From: Pseudomonadota bacterium
Lineage (GTDB): Bacteria; Pseudomonadota; Gammaproteobacteria; Acidiferrobacterales; UBA6901
Assembly: GCA_021819085.1 (NCBI GenBank)
Contig: JAKASJ010000020.1
Coordinates: 1 to 62,248 of the forward strand
DNA length: 62,248 bases
Direction: 5' to 3'
Part shown: in pieces, positions 20,282 through 27,932 of the stretch
Layout: each line of letters opens with the position of its first letter
Position numbering within the stretch: position 1 is the first letter of the stretch
Notes under the pieces: model-generated
What the model saw: only the letters and a program-made list of their open reading frames with translations
What the model was told of the DNA's origin: nothing
The model's database searches: none
Position numbers and translations under genes: made by a program

Positions 20282-21715
20282 GTGACTGAAGTGTTCGATA
20301 TCGCTGTCATCGGATCCGGCCCTGGAGGGTACCGTGCCGCAGTACTCGGCGCGTTACGCGGCAAGCGCGTCGCGATCGTCGAGAAGCAGGACTGGGGCGG
20401 CTGCTGCTTGAACCGCGGATGTGTACCGAAGAAGGACTGGTACCACAGCGCCCGTCTGATTGCCGCGTCACGTACCTTTGCCGGGCGCGGAATCAGCGGG
20501 AGTCTGGCAGTTGACCTGACGCGCGCATGGGAGCACCAGGAGACTGTCGTGCGCATGGTGCAGGACAGCTACCTGGACTACATGAAGCGCCTGGGTATCA
20601 GCATGTACAGCGGAAACGCCCGCTTTGCTTCTTTGCACGCGCTGGATGTTCTGGCCGGGACCGGTTGCGAGCGCCTGCAGGCCGCTCATGTCATAATCGC
20701 TACCGGATCGAAACCCACGGCGCCAGCGGGGCTTGTGCCGCTGGATCGGCGGATTCTGACCTCGGACATGCTCTTCGATGATCCACCCCCGCCGGGGCGT
20801 CGTGTCGCAGTCATCGGCGGCGGTCTGATAGGTGCCGAATTCGCTTTTATACTGTCGATGCTTGGCCTGCAGGTGCGCTGGATCACACGTCGTTTGCCCC
20901 TGAGCCGAACCCGATTCAGTCCGCAGGCGCTGACCGCCCTCAGGGAAGCATTGCGCGACCACGGTATTGAGCCGCTAGAAGGAACAAGCGTTACGAGCAG
21001 CGAGGTGCGCGATGGGGATCTGGTACTTGGGCTTGCTGGGGGACAAGAGCTGGCCGTCGACTGGGCGCTGCTTGGCACAGGGCGCGTTCCGTTCACGGAC
21101 GGACTTGCGCTCGACGCTGTCGGGATCGAGCGGGACGATCGCGGGTTCGTGCGCGTGAACGAATGGCTGCAGACCAGCCTGCCGCACGTTTACGCGGTCG
21201 GCGACTGCGTATCCGAACACATGACTGCCAATCAGGCACTTGCCGATGCCGCTGTTGCGGTGCAGAACATCGTCTCCGGTGGTTCGCCACAGGCGCAGAG
21301 ACGGCGCGACGTGCTGTGGGTGCCGGAAGTGGTCTACAGTGCCGTGGAGCTTGCGCGCATCGGCCTGAATGAGGATCTTGCGGAAGACGCCGGACTTGAA
21401 CCTGCGGTGGGTTTTGCAGCCTTCGAGAAATCGCCGTGCGCCCTGGGCCAGGACGACACCCGCGGTTTCGTGCGCCTGATCGGAGAACTGGACAGTGGAG
21501 CGCTCCTGGGGGCGGAAGTGGTCGGGAGCGAAGCGGGGGAACTGATCCATATGCTGGCGCTTGCGCCAGATCATGCGTCCACACTCGCGCTGCTCGCGCA
21601 CGCCTGGGTCAATCACCCTACGCGGGCTGAGGAATTCGTCAATGCAGCCGAAACCCTGGCGAGCAAGTGGGGCCTCGCGGATCAAATATTCGGGGTATCG
21701 GATCGCGACAGGTGA
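20282..21715 (+). CDS. Dihydrolipoamide dehydrogenase-like FAD disulfide oxidoreductase
   Basis: 477 residues from GTG with GGAAGGAG upstream. FAD-binding GSGPGGYRAA sits at the N-terminus, an NAD(P)-binding GGGLIGAEFAFILSMLG in the middle, the FAD contact YAVGDC near two thirds, and the dimerisation domain at the end with HPTRAEE containing the His-Glu pair. The redox pair is in GGCCLNRGCVPKK: the usual Thr before the first active Cys is another Cys, and the PKK ending is more glutathione-reductase-like. No lipoyl-enzyme genes adjoin it, so substrate is uncertain; a role with lipoate-binding proteins or a low-molecular-weight disulfide is possible. Confidence 0.8.
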   Translation: MTEVFDIAVIGSGPGGYRAAVLGALRGKRVAIVEKQDWGGCCLNRGCVPKKDWYHSARLIAASRTFAGRGISGSLAVDLTRAWEHQETVVRMVQDSYLDYMKRLGISMYSGNARFASLHALDVLAGTGCERLQAAHVIIATGSKPTAPAGLVPLDRRILTSDMLFDDPPPPGRRVAVIGGGLIGAEFAFILSMLGLQVRWITRRLPLSRTRFSPQALTALREALRDHGIEPLEGTSVTSSEVRDGDLVLGLAGGQELAVDWALLGTGRVPFTDGLALDAVGIERDDRGFVRVNEWLQTSLPHVYAVGDCVSEHMTANQALADAAVAVQNIVSGGSPQAQRRRDVLWVPEVVYSAVELARIGLNEDLAEDAGLEPAVGFAAFEKSPCALGQDDTRGFVRLIGELDSGALLGAEVVGSEAGELIHMLALAPDHASTLALLAHAWVNHPTRAEEFVNAAETLASKWGLADQIFGVSDRDR

Positions 21716-21833
21716 CCGTACAGACCTGGAAATGGACCACCGGTCCGGACTGCTTGCCGCTGTTTTGCCGGATGGCGTAGTATTTTTAGTCAAGAAGGCG
21801 CCCAAACCGGATGAGAAAGTGAAGGCTGGATCT

Positions 21834-22241
21834 ATGATTCCCAATGTCTTGCAGGTACTTACCGCGGCGGTCAAGGAAAAGCGCTGCGTGGCGATCCGTT
21901 ATCACGACCAGACCCATATCCGCGTTATAGAGCCGCATGCGATCTATACCGCCGAGAATGGAGAAATCGTGGTCGATGGATACCAGATCCGCGGCTATTC
22001 TTCTTCGGGCCGCCAGCCGCCGTTCTGGCGCCCCTACCGGCTGAAAAAGATCAGCGCGGTCTCGCTGCTGAAGGAGTCCTTCGAGACGCGAACCGGGGAT
22101 GGTTTCGCGTCGGCCAAGGAAAAATACCGCGATAAGCTGCTTGCGATGGTGGACGACCGGCGTCAGTCGTTTGTCTTTCCTTCGTCGGCGGGGCCAGAAG
22201 AAATGGGACCGCACCTGCCGGGCAACCCCCACCGCCGCTGA
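21834..22241 (+). CDS. Small WYL-like domain protein
   Basis: 135 residues from ATG 21834 with GAAGG upstream. It starts MIPNVLQVLTAAVKEKRCVAIRYHDQ and contains RVIEPHAIYTAENGEIVVDGYQ followed by WRPYRLKKISAV, the pattern of WYL ligand-binding domains (basic residues after a hydrophobic strand, then R-x-Y-R-L). There is no helix-turn-helix. Stand-alone WYL proteins are thought to sense ligands or nucleic acid; the role is unknown. Convergent with ptsP. Confidence 0.6.
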   Translation: MIPNVLQVLTAAVKEKRCVAIRYHDQTHIRVIEPHAIYTAENGEIVVDGYQIRGYSSSGRQPPFWRPYRLKKISAVSLLKESFETRTGDGFASAKEKYRDKLLAMVDDRRQSFVFPSSAGPEEMGPHLPGNPHRR

Positions 22242-22255
22242 AGCAGTGTCTCGAG

Positions 22256-22292
22256 TTTCCCGGCTGTATGCCGTTGCGGCATCGCCGGGAAA
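22256..22292. terminator. Bidirectional stem-loop between converging genes
   Basis: TTTCCCGGC (22256-22264) pairs with GCCGGGAAA (22284-22292); inside, ATGCCG pairs with CGGCAT across a 3-base loop. It sits between the WYL-like gene (+) and the EI gene (-), where a shared terminator is expected. The outer A/T triplets substitute for a long T run, so efficiency is uncertain. Confidence 0.5.
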
Positions 22293-22307
22293 CAGCGGTA
22301 AATCCGG

Positions 22308-24047
22308 CTAGCGTTCGTTCATTTTGTCCACCAGCGCGTGCAGTTCGCCGGTGTGGCGCGCATTCAGCACATCTTCTGCGAACCTGCCCAGCTCGGTGAG
22401 GTCGCTTTCGCGCACAATCCTCTTGATTTCCAGCAGCGCGGACGGGTGCATGCTGAATTCGTCCAGGCCCAAGCCCAGTAACAGGCGTGTATAACGCACG
22501 TCGCCGGCCATTTCACCACACATGGCGACGGGAATGCCGGCCGATTTCCCGGCGCGTATCGTCATTGAAATCAGCCGCAACACCGACGGGTGCAGCGGAT
22601 CGTAGAGATAGTTTACCGCCTCGTCGACGCGGTCGATCGCAAGTGTGTACTGGATCAGATCGTTCGTCCCGATCGAAAAAAAATCCAGGTGTGGCGCAAA
22701 CAGGTCCGCTGAAACGGCCGCTGCCGGTACCTCGATCATGCCGCCAATCTGCGTTTCCGGATCGAATGGCTGCCCCTGGCGTGTCAGTTCCGCCTTGGTC
22801 TCCTCGATAAGATCCAGAACGCGGAACATTTCCCCGAGGCTAGAAAGCATGGGGATCATGATACGCACTTGACCCAGCGCCGAAGTCCGCAGTATTGCCC
22901 GAAGCTGCGGCCGGAACAGTGATGTGTCGTGCAGGCACAGCCGCACGGCACGCAAGCCCAGGGCCGGATTTACGGTGATCGTTTCGCCGCCCCGACTGTT
23001 GCTATCGATGCGCTTATCAGCACCGAGATCAAGCGTGCGTATCGTTACCGGTTTTCCGGGGATGGCCTTCACGACCTTCGCATAGGCCCGGTATTGTTCT
23101 TCTTCGTCAGGCAGATCGGGCCGGTTCATGAACAGAAACTCGGTACGGTACAGCCCGATTCCCTCGGCCGCGACCTTGTTTGCTGCTTTGATGTCATCCG
23201 GCAGTTCTATGTTTGCGTAAAGCTTGATCGCGCATCCGTCACGTGTTTCCGAGCGGCTGGCCTTGATGGTCTCCAGTTCGCGCTTGAGCTGGACTATCCT
23301 CTTCTGCCGGTGCTGGTACTCGGCGACGACGCCGGGCTCGGGCAGCACAATCAGGACGCCGAGCTTCCCGTCGACGATCAGCTGTTCGCCGCTGCGTATG
23401 GCGCGCGTGGCATTATGCACCGCGACGATGGCAGGGATTTCAAGGCTGCGAGCCAAGATCGCCGTGTGGGAAATCGGACCTCCTAGATTGGTCACGAATG
23501 CCGCGATGCGGGTGTGCTTGAGCAGCACTATATCAGCGGGCGTGAGGTCGTTGGCGACCACGATTTGCCCGTCAAGCGCATCCGTTATCTGTTCATGTTC
23601 CTCATCGTTGGACACCAGCAGATTGCGCAGGATGCGGTCTACAACCTGACCGACGTCGGTTTTCTTGCTGCGCAGATAGGGATCGTCCATCTGCTCGAAC
23701 ACGGCGGAAAGTTCATCGCTCTGCGTCTTGAGCGCCCACTCGGCGTTGCATCGTTTCTTGCGGATTGTGTCGACCGGAGCCTCGCATATCATCTTGTCGT
23801 GCAGAATCAGCAGATGTGTGTCGATAATGCTCGAAATTTCGGGAGGCGCGGACTTCGGGATGTGGTCGCGTATGCTCTCGAGCTGGCTTCGTGCGGAATC
23901 GATTGCCGCAGTGAAACGCCTGATCTCTCCTTCGATCAGGTTCTCCGGCAATGCATACTCCGGCACCTCCGGCCGTTCGCGGTGCAGCACGTAGGCCTTG
24001 CCGATGGCAATTCCGCTGCTGACGCCGGTTCCGTGCAGTACGAGCAT
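22308..24047 (-). CDS. ptsI: PTS phosphoenolpyruvate-protein phosphotransferase (enzyme I)
   Basis: 579 residues. The phosphorylated His lies in GGPISHTAILARS at about residue 194; the PEP-binding TIM-barrel follows with YRTEFLFMNR and the catalytic Cys in MCGEMAGD. It lacks a GAF domain, so it is an EI of the short type rather than E. coli PtsP. It takes phosphate from PEP and passes it to the HPr encoded 5 bases upstream. Last gene of the hprK-rapZ-EIIA-HPr-EI set. No sugar permease is nearby, which suggests a regulatory PTS. Confidence 0.92.
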   Translation of the reverse strand: MLVLHGTGVSSGIAIGKAYVLHRERPEVPEYALPENLIEGEIRRFTAAIDSARSQLESIRDHIPKSAPPEISSIIDTHLLILHDKMICEAPVDTIRKKRCNAEWALKTQSDELSAVFEQMDDPYLRSKKTDVGQVVDRILRNLLVSNDEEHEQITDALDGQIVVANDLTPADIVLLKHTRIAAFVTNLGGPISHTAILARSLEIPAIVAVHNATRAIRSGEQLIVDGKLGVLIVLPEPGVVAEYQHRQKRIVQLKRELETIKASRSETRDGCAIKLYANIELPDDIKAANKVAAEGIGLYRTEFLFMNRPDLPDEEEQYRAYAKVVKAIPGKPVTIRTLDLGADKRIDSNSRGGETITVNPALGLRAVRLCLHDTSLFRPQLRAILRTSALGQVRIMIPMLSSLGEMFRVLDLIEETKAELTRQGQPFDPETQIGGMIEVPAAAVSADLFAPHLDFFSIGTNDLIQYTLAIDRVDEAVNYLYDPLHPSVLRLISMTIRAGKSAGIPVAMCGEMAGDVRYTRLLLGLGLDEFSMHPSALLEIKRIVRESDLTELGRFAEDVLNARHTGELHALVDKMNER

Positions 24048-24052
24048 GGCGT

Positions 24053-24322
24053 TTACTCTTCCTCGCCGAAGCGGTTATCCATCAAATTGCGCAAGGCCTG
24101 CATTGCTTCGTCCTCGTCTTTTCCGTCGACGCGCAGGATAAGCTGGCTTCCTTGGCCGGCAGCCAGCATCATGATTCCCATGATGCTCTTTCCATTCGCC
24201 TGGTGGCCATTGCGCTCCAGAATGATGTCACTCTTGAACTGCGACGCAAGATTGACGAACTTTGCCGAAGCGCGCGCATGCATGCCGAGTTTGTTGACTA
24301 CCGTTATGGTTGCATTCTTCAT
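24053..24322 (-). CDS. ptsH: Phosphocarrier protein HPr (NPr type)
   Basis: 89 residues. The EI-phosphorylated His15 is in KLGMHARASAKF, and the serine target of HPr kinase is in NGKSIMGIMML (Ser46 region). Both are intact, so it should be a substrate of EI and of the HprK encoded at 25648. The start overlaps the EIIA stop (ATGA). In this operon type HPr works in nitrogen or cell-envelope regulation, not sugar uptake. Confidence 0.92.
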   Translation of the reverse strand: MKNATITVVNKLGMHARASAKFVNLASQFKSDIILERNGHQANGKSIMGIMMLAAGQGSQLILRVDGKDEDEAMQALRNLMDNRFGEEE

Positions 24323-24732
24323 CGACGCGGCTCCGCCTTGCGCAGTTCCACCGGTGCCGACACTATGCCTTCGGGGCCGCCCGTCAGAGCTTTTGCGACG
24401 AGCCCCGCCATGTCCAGGCCGCGGTAATTCAGTATCCGGATGAGCATCGGAAGGTTCACGCCGCTCACGAGTTCGATGTGACTCTTTCTGAGGAGGCGGC
24501 AGGCCGTGTTGGTGTGGGACGCGCCGTAGATGTCAGCCAGAATCAGCACCCCCTGGCCATGGTCGAGCTGCTTCAGCCGTTCGGCGATAGCCTGCTCCAG
24601 AAGCTCCTGCGGCAGTTCGTAGTCCACAGGAAGGGTCTCGACGCCAGGCGGCAATTCGCCCAGAACGTGTTCCGCCGAGCGCAGTAATCCCTTGCCGAAA
24701 TCTGCCTGAGCCAGAATCAACAGACCTATCAT
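24319..24732 (-). CDS. PTS EIIA component, mannose-type fold, lacking the active-site His
   Basis: 137 residues from MIGLLILAQADFGKGLL. In family members this start reads MIG-x-LI-x-THG, where the His at position 9 or 10 receives phosphate from HPr. Here the codon is CAG, giving Gln9. The rest of the fold is present, including VLILADIYGASHTNTACRLL and the late GVNLPMLIRIL. Start and stop overlap rapZ and HPr by 4 bases each, so the gene is kept in the operon. It may act as an unphosphorylated regulator, or phosphorylation may be lost. ptsN is also absent nearby. Confidence 0.85.
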   Translation of the reverse strand: MIGLLILAQADFGKGLLRSAEHVLGELPPGVETLPVDYELPQELLEQAIAERLKQLDHGQGVLILADIYGASHTNTACRLLRKSHIELVSGVNLPMLIRILNYRGLDMAGLVAKALTGGPEGIVSAPVELRKAEPRR

Positions 24733-25583
24733 GCCAACTCCCGGTGTCGAACCTGCGCGTTTACCCCTTTGCGCGAAAAGTACTCTGCCAGCCTCTTGAC
24801 CAGATATACCGAGCGGTGCTGGCCGCCGGTACACCCCAAGGCGATGGTCATGTAGCTGCGATGTTCTGCCTCGAAGCTCGGCAGCCAGTTCTCAAGGAAG
24901 TCGCATAGCTGCCCAAACATGGCTTGCACCCGCTTGTCTTTCTCGAGGAACGCCATGACCGGCGGGTCGAGTCCTGTCAGCTTGCGCAGGTCGGCCTCCC
25001 AGTAGGGATTTGGAAGGCAGCGAACATCGAAAACGAAATCTGCATCAAGCGGGGTCCCGTTTTTGAACCCAAAGGATTCGAACATCAGGGTCATTCCCTC
25101 CGTATTATCGCTGCGCGCGAAGTTATTCACCAGATGGCGCAGCTCGTGCGGGGTGGTATGGGTAGTGTCGACCCGTAGTGCGGCATTGGCAGACAGCGGC
25201 ACGAGCAGCGCTTTCTCCTGACGGATTCCATCCAGCAGGGGAATCCCCCGCCTGGTGAGCGGGTGCTTGCGGCGCGTAGCCTTGAAACGCGTGACCAGGA
25301 CGGATTCCTCCGCCTCGAGAAAAATGATCCTATAGCTCAGTCCAATGGATTCGAGCTGGGCCAGCCCGGTCGGCAGGGCGTCAAGGAAGCGGTGAGTGCG
25401 CGCGTCGATGCCGACTGCCGCGTTGCGCAGTTCGTCGCGCCCGCTTTCCATGATCTGGCGCGCAAAGTGCGGCAGCAGCGCCGCCGGGAGGTTGTCTATG
25501 CAGTAGAACCCCATATCCTCCAGCGCCTGGAGCGCGATACTTTTTCCGGATCCGGAGAGCCCGCTGACTATCAGAAATGTCAT
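24729..25583 (-). CDS. rapZ: RNase adapter protein RapZ
   Basis: 284 residues, exactly the E. coli length, from MTFLIVSGLSGSGKS; the upstream extension to 25661 is not family-like. The Walker A motif GLSGSGKS (about 8-15), the middle EAEESVLVTRFKATRRKHPL and the C-terminal IALGCTGGQHRSVYLVKRLAE are diagnostic. RapZ binds glucosamine-6-phosphate and RNA, guiding RNase E to GlmZ sRNA and so controlling glmS. Other members have mostly a nucleotide-binding role. It lies 64 bases after hprK. Confidence 0.94.
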   Translation of the reverse strand: MTFLIVSGLSGSGKSIALQALEDMGFYCIDNLPAALLPHFARQIMESGRDELRNAAVGIDARTHRFLDALPTGLAQLESIGLSYRIIFLEAEESVLVTRFKATRRKHPLTRRGIPLLDGIRQEKALLVPLSANAALRVDTTHTTPHELRHLVNNFARSDNTEGMTLMFESFGFKNGTPLDADFVFDVRCLPNPYWEADLRKLTGLDPPVMAFLEKDKRVQAMFGQLCDFLENWLPSFEAEHRSYMTIALGCTGGQHRSVYLVKRLAEYFSRKGVNAQVRHRELA

Positions 25584-25647
25584 GTCTGGAACCGCCCCGG
25601 CGCAGGGGCTGCAGGTGTCGCCGGAATACCGATGATCCGGTATGTGA

Positions 25648-26598
25648 TCATTTCTCGGCACCGTGCATTGCCGCTTCCTGCCGCTTCACTATGTCGTCCA
25701 GCGGGTTCACTCCGCGCATGCGGAGGATATGGCTGCGGGTCGCGACTTCGACCAGAACCGCAAGATTTCTGCCGGGCGCCACGTAAAGCACCACTTCGGG
25801 AATCTCGACGTCGAGGATGCGCCGGGTCTTCTGTTCAGCCTGCAGGCGGTCTATGCTGCCCAGCCGCCTGCGTTTCAGCTGCTCGAGACGCACAATCAGT
25901 CGCAGGGTCTTCTCCGAACGCACTGCGGTTTCGCCGAACATGGCGCGCACATTGAGTATCCCAAGGCCGCGTACTTCGAGGAAATCCCGCAAGATGCTCG
26001 GGCTGCGCCCAAGCAGCACGTCAGGGCCGGTTCGGAAGAATTCGACGGCATCGTCGGCGATGAGGCGATGATTGCGGCTCAGCAATTCCAGCGCCAGTTC
26101 ACTTTTGCCCATGCCGCTTTCGCCGGTTAGCAGTACGCCCACGCCCATTACCTCCAGGTATACTCCGTGCAGTGTGACGTGCGCAGCTAGCGCAGCGGCA
26201 AGGTAATGCTGCAGGTGGTCGATCAGCTTGGGGCTGGGCAACGGTGAAGACAGCAGTGGCAATTTCATCGATTCAGATGCCGAGCGCAGGTCGGTGGCCA
26301 CCTTTTCGCCATTGGCCACGACCACCACGGCGGTTGTGGCGCAGCTGAACAAATCACGGACGGCCTGGCGGCGTTTTGCCACCGAGAGTTTCCGCAAATA
26401 GGCGGTCTCGGCACTCCCGAGAACCTGCACGCGGTTGGGGTGCACGAAATTCAGGTGACCGACCAGCGCCATGCCTGGGAATTTCGCAGTCGCCGGTTCC
26501 AACAGCCGGTCCCGGCCGGCATGGCCAGAAAGCCACTTGAGCTTCAGGGGCTCGTGCTGGGCCTCAAACAGGCCATTGGCGGTAAGAATCGTGGTCAT
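25648..26598 (-). CDS. hprK: HPr kinase/phosphorylase
   Basis: 316 residues. The Walker A TGESGMGKSE is near residues 158-167 and the HprK signature LEVRGLGILNVRAMFG near 208-223. The enzyme phosphorylates and dephosphorylates HPr on Ser46. Proteobacteria with rapZ-EIIA-HPr-EI often carry hprK, where it regulates the PTS rather than catabolite repression via CcpA. In related genomes ptsN lies directly upstream; here a gap of about 980 bases is found instead. Confidence 0.94.
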   Translation of the reverse strand: MTTILTANGLFEAQHEPLKLKWLSGHAGRDRLLEPATAKFPGMALVGHLNFVHPNRVQVLGSAETAYLRKLSVAKRRQAVRDLFSCATTAVVVVANGEKVATDLRSASESMKLPLLSSPLPSPKLIDHLQHYLAAALAAHVTLHGVYLEVMGVGVLLTGESGMGKSELALELLSRNHRLIADDAVEFFRTGPDVLLGRSPSILRDFLEVRGLGILNVRAMFGETAVRSEKTLRLIVRLEQLKRRRLGSIDRLQAEQKTRRILDVEIPEVVLYVAPGRNLAVLVEVATRSHILRMRGVNPLDDIVKRQEAAMHGAEK

Positions 26599-27577
26599 AT
26601 GTGCAGTCGTTTGTGCCGCATGCTCGCAAAGTCAATGTTCGGGGACAAGACATTGTGACCGGCGCATTTATTCCGACCAGGCATCCGCTGATGTCTGCAG
26701 TGCTCCGCGCCATATCGCCGATGCCGCAAGCCACCTCGTCAGGCCCCCGCCGCCGATGTCTGGCAGCGTTCTCCCGTGCCGGGTGCATGGCCCCCGGGTC
26801 CCTGTAGCGCGCCGCGCAGACAATGAATCTGCCGGACTGGCGCGCCGTGTACGGTTACCGGATCTGTGTGTCCGGCCCGGCTGGACGCTGTGCGGGGAGG
26901 CCAAAGACCGTGCCCGTCGCCAACGCTGGCCAAAAGGGGGGAAGGGCCCGTTGGAGTGGAACAGCCAGCGGCGCTCCCGCGCGCGGCTGGCGCGTTCTGG
27001 GGCCCGGCTGCGCAATGCGGCGGCAACCCGCAGCAGGGGTTCCCGTTCAAAACTGGAGGGCATGAAGGAATCGCATAAAGACTGTGTGATTAGCCAGTAT
27101 AATTAAACTGTCTGATCCGGGCACGCCATACACCCCCAAAGCCTGGAGCGCGACCGCACTGTCCGGGTAAATATCAGACGCTCAAGCAGTCCGCAAGGTT
27201 GCCACCGATGTTGCACGCCACGCAAGCCAGGTCCTGGGCCGTGGGCGAGAGGTTTTTCCGGACGGTTACCGAGGCAAGTGCGCTGCGATCCACCTGGAAG
27301 CGGTCCATGCCCCTCAACATGTCACGCTAGCACAATGGCGTCGCAATTACGAAAAATCAATATCTTGGGGCATCCAGTGGACGTCGCGGCAGGCATAGAG
27401 CGACCGTCACGGAGACGCTGCAAAGAGGGCAACTGGCACCGGAATGGGTTGCCAGCCAGTCTGGCTGGTGTCTTCGTGGAACGCTGTAAATCAGAAGTGA
27501 GGTGCCGGCGCCTCGGTCACGTAGTCCACGTGCCTCGACGCCGGGCGCGCGCCGTGGTAACCGGCGCGCAAGCCGTG
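26599..27577. other. Gap between hpf and hprK; expected place of ptsN
   Basis: 979 bases without an EIIA-Ntr (PtsN) gene or a recognisable remnant. The minus-strand ORF 26668-27063 is Arg/Ser/Pro rich with no ribosome-binding site and is taken as a shadow. One short ORF (27174-27308, listed separately) has a good Shine-Dalgarno. TATAAT at 27098-27103 (+) overlaps TATACT (minus, 27101-27096), two good -10 boxes sharing bases, though -35 boxes are poor. Local base composition is less codon-like than the flanks. Confidence 0.5.
27174..27308 (-). CDS. Possible 44-residue Cys-containing protein
   Basis: ATG at 27308 preceded by GAGGGG about 5 bases upstream. The product starts MDRFQVDRSALASVTVRKNL and contains CVACNIGGNLADC (Cys29, Cys32, Cys41), a CxxC plus a third Cys. 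An ATG 12 bases upstream is also in frame. A possible promoter lies upstream on the minus strand: TTGATT followed after about 17 bases by CATTGT. Not recognised; the support is ribosome-binding site, motif and its place in a gap that otherwise looks non-coding. Confidence 0.4.
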   Translation of the reverse strand: MDRFQVDRSALASVTVRKNLSPTAQDLACVACNIGGNLADCLSV

Positions 27578-27910
27578 CTAGTCAGCTTTCTGATCCTTGA
27601 GAGCGCCACCGTTGCGGTGATGGTCCGTCATTTTTTCCTTGTGTCTCAAAACCTGACGGTCCAGCTTATCGGCCAGGTTGTCGATGGCGGCATACATGTC
27701 ATTGTGCTCGGAATCCGCATGCAGCTTGGTGCCCTTGGCGTTGATCGTGGCCTCGACCGTGTGACGATTCTTGCGTTTCTCGAAATGCAGCACTACGTTG
27801 GTGGTTGTCATGTAATCAAAGTGCTTCTGAATCCGACCGATTTTCTCCGAGACATAGTTGCGCAGGGGTTCAGTAACTTCTACCTGCTGTCCGGTCACTG
27901 TGATCTGCAT
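27578..27910 (-). CDS. hpf: Ribosome hibernation-promoting factor
   Basis: 110 residues. MQITVTGQQVEVTEPLRNYV and the later NVVLHFEKRKNRHTVEATI are the short-HPF signatures. It binds the 30S A/P sites and promotes 100S dimers in stationary phase. It starts 22 bases after rpoN, the standard rpoN-hpf pairing. The C-terminal tail (residues ~95-110) is short and basic/acidic without the long-HPF dimerisation domain. Confidence 0.93.
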   Translation of the reverse strand: MQITVTGQQVEVTEPLRNYVSEKIGRIQKHFDYMTTTNVVLHFEKRKNRHTVEATINAKGTKLHADSEHNDMYAAIDNLADKLDRQVLRHKEKMTDHHRNGGALKDQKAD

Positions 27911-27932
27911 AGCTGCTCTCCGAATGCAACGA

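Noticed and set aside
26668-27063. 131-codon minus-strand frame in the gap between hpf and hprK
   Set aside because: Arg/Ser/Pro-rich composition, no Shine-Dalgarno, poor codon pattern, and it does not resemble PtsN.
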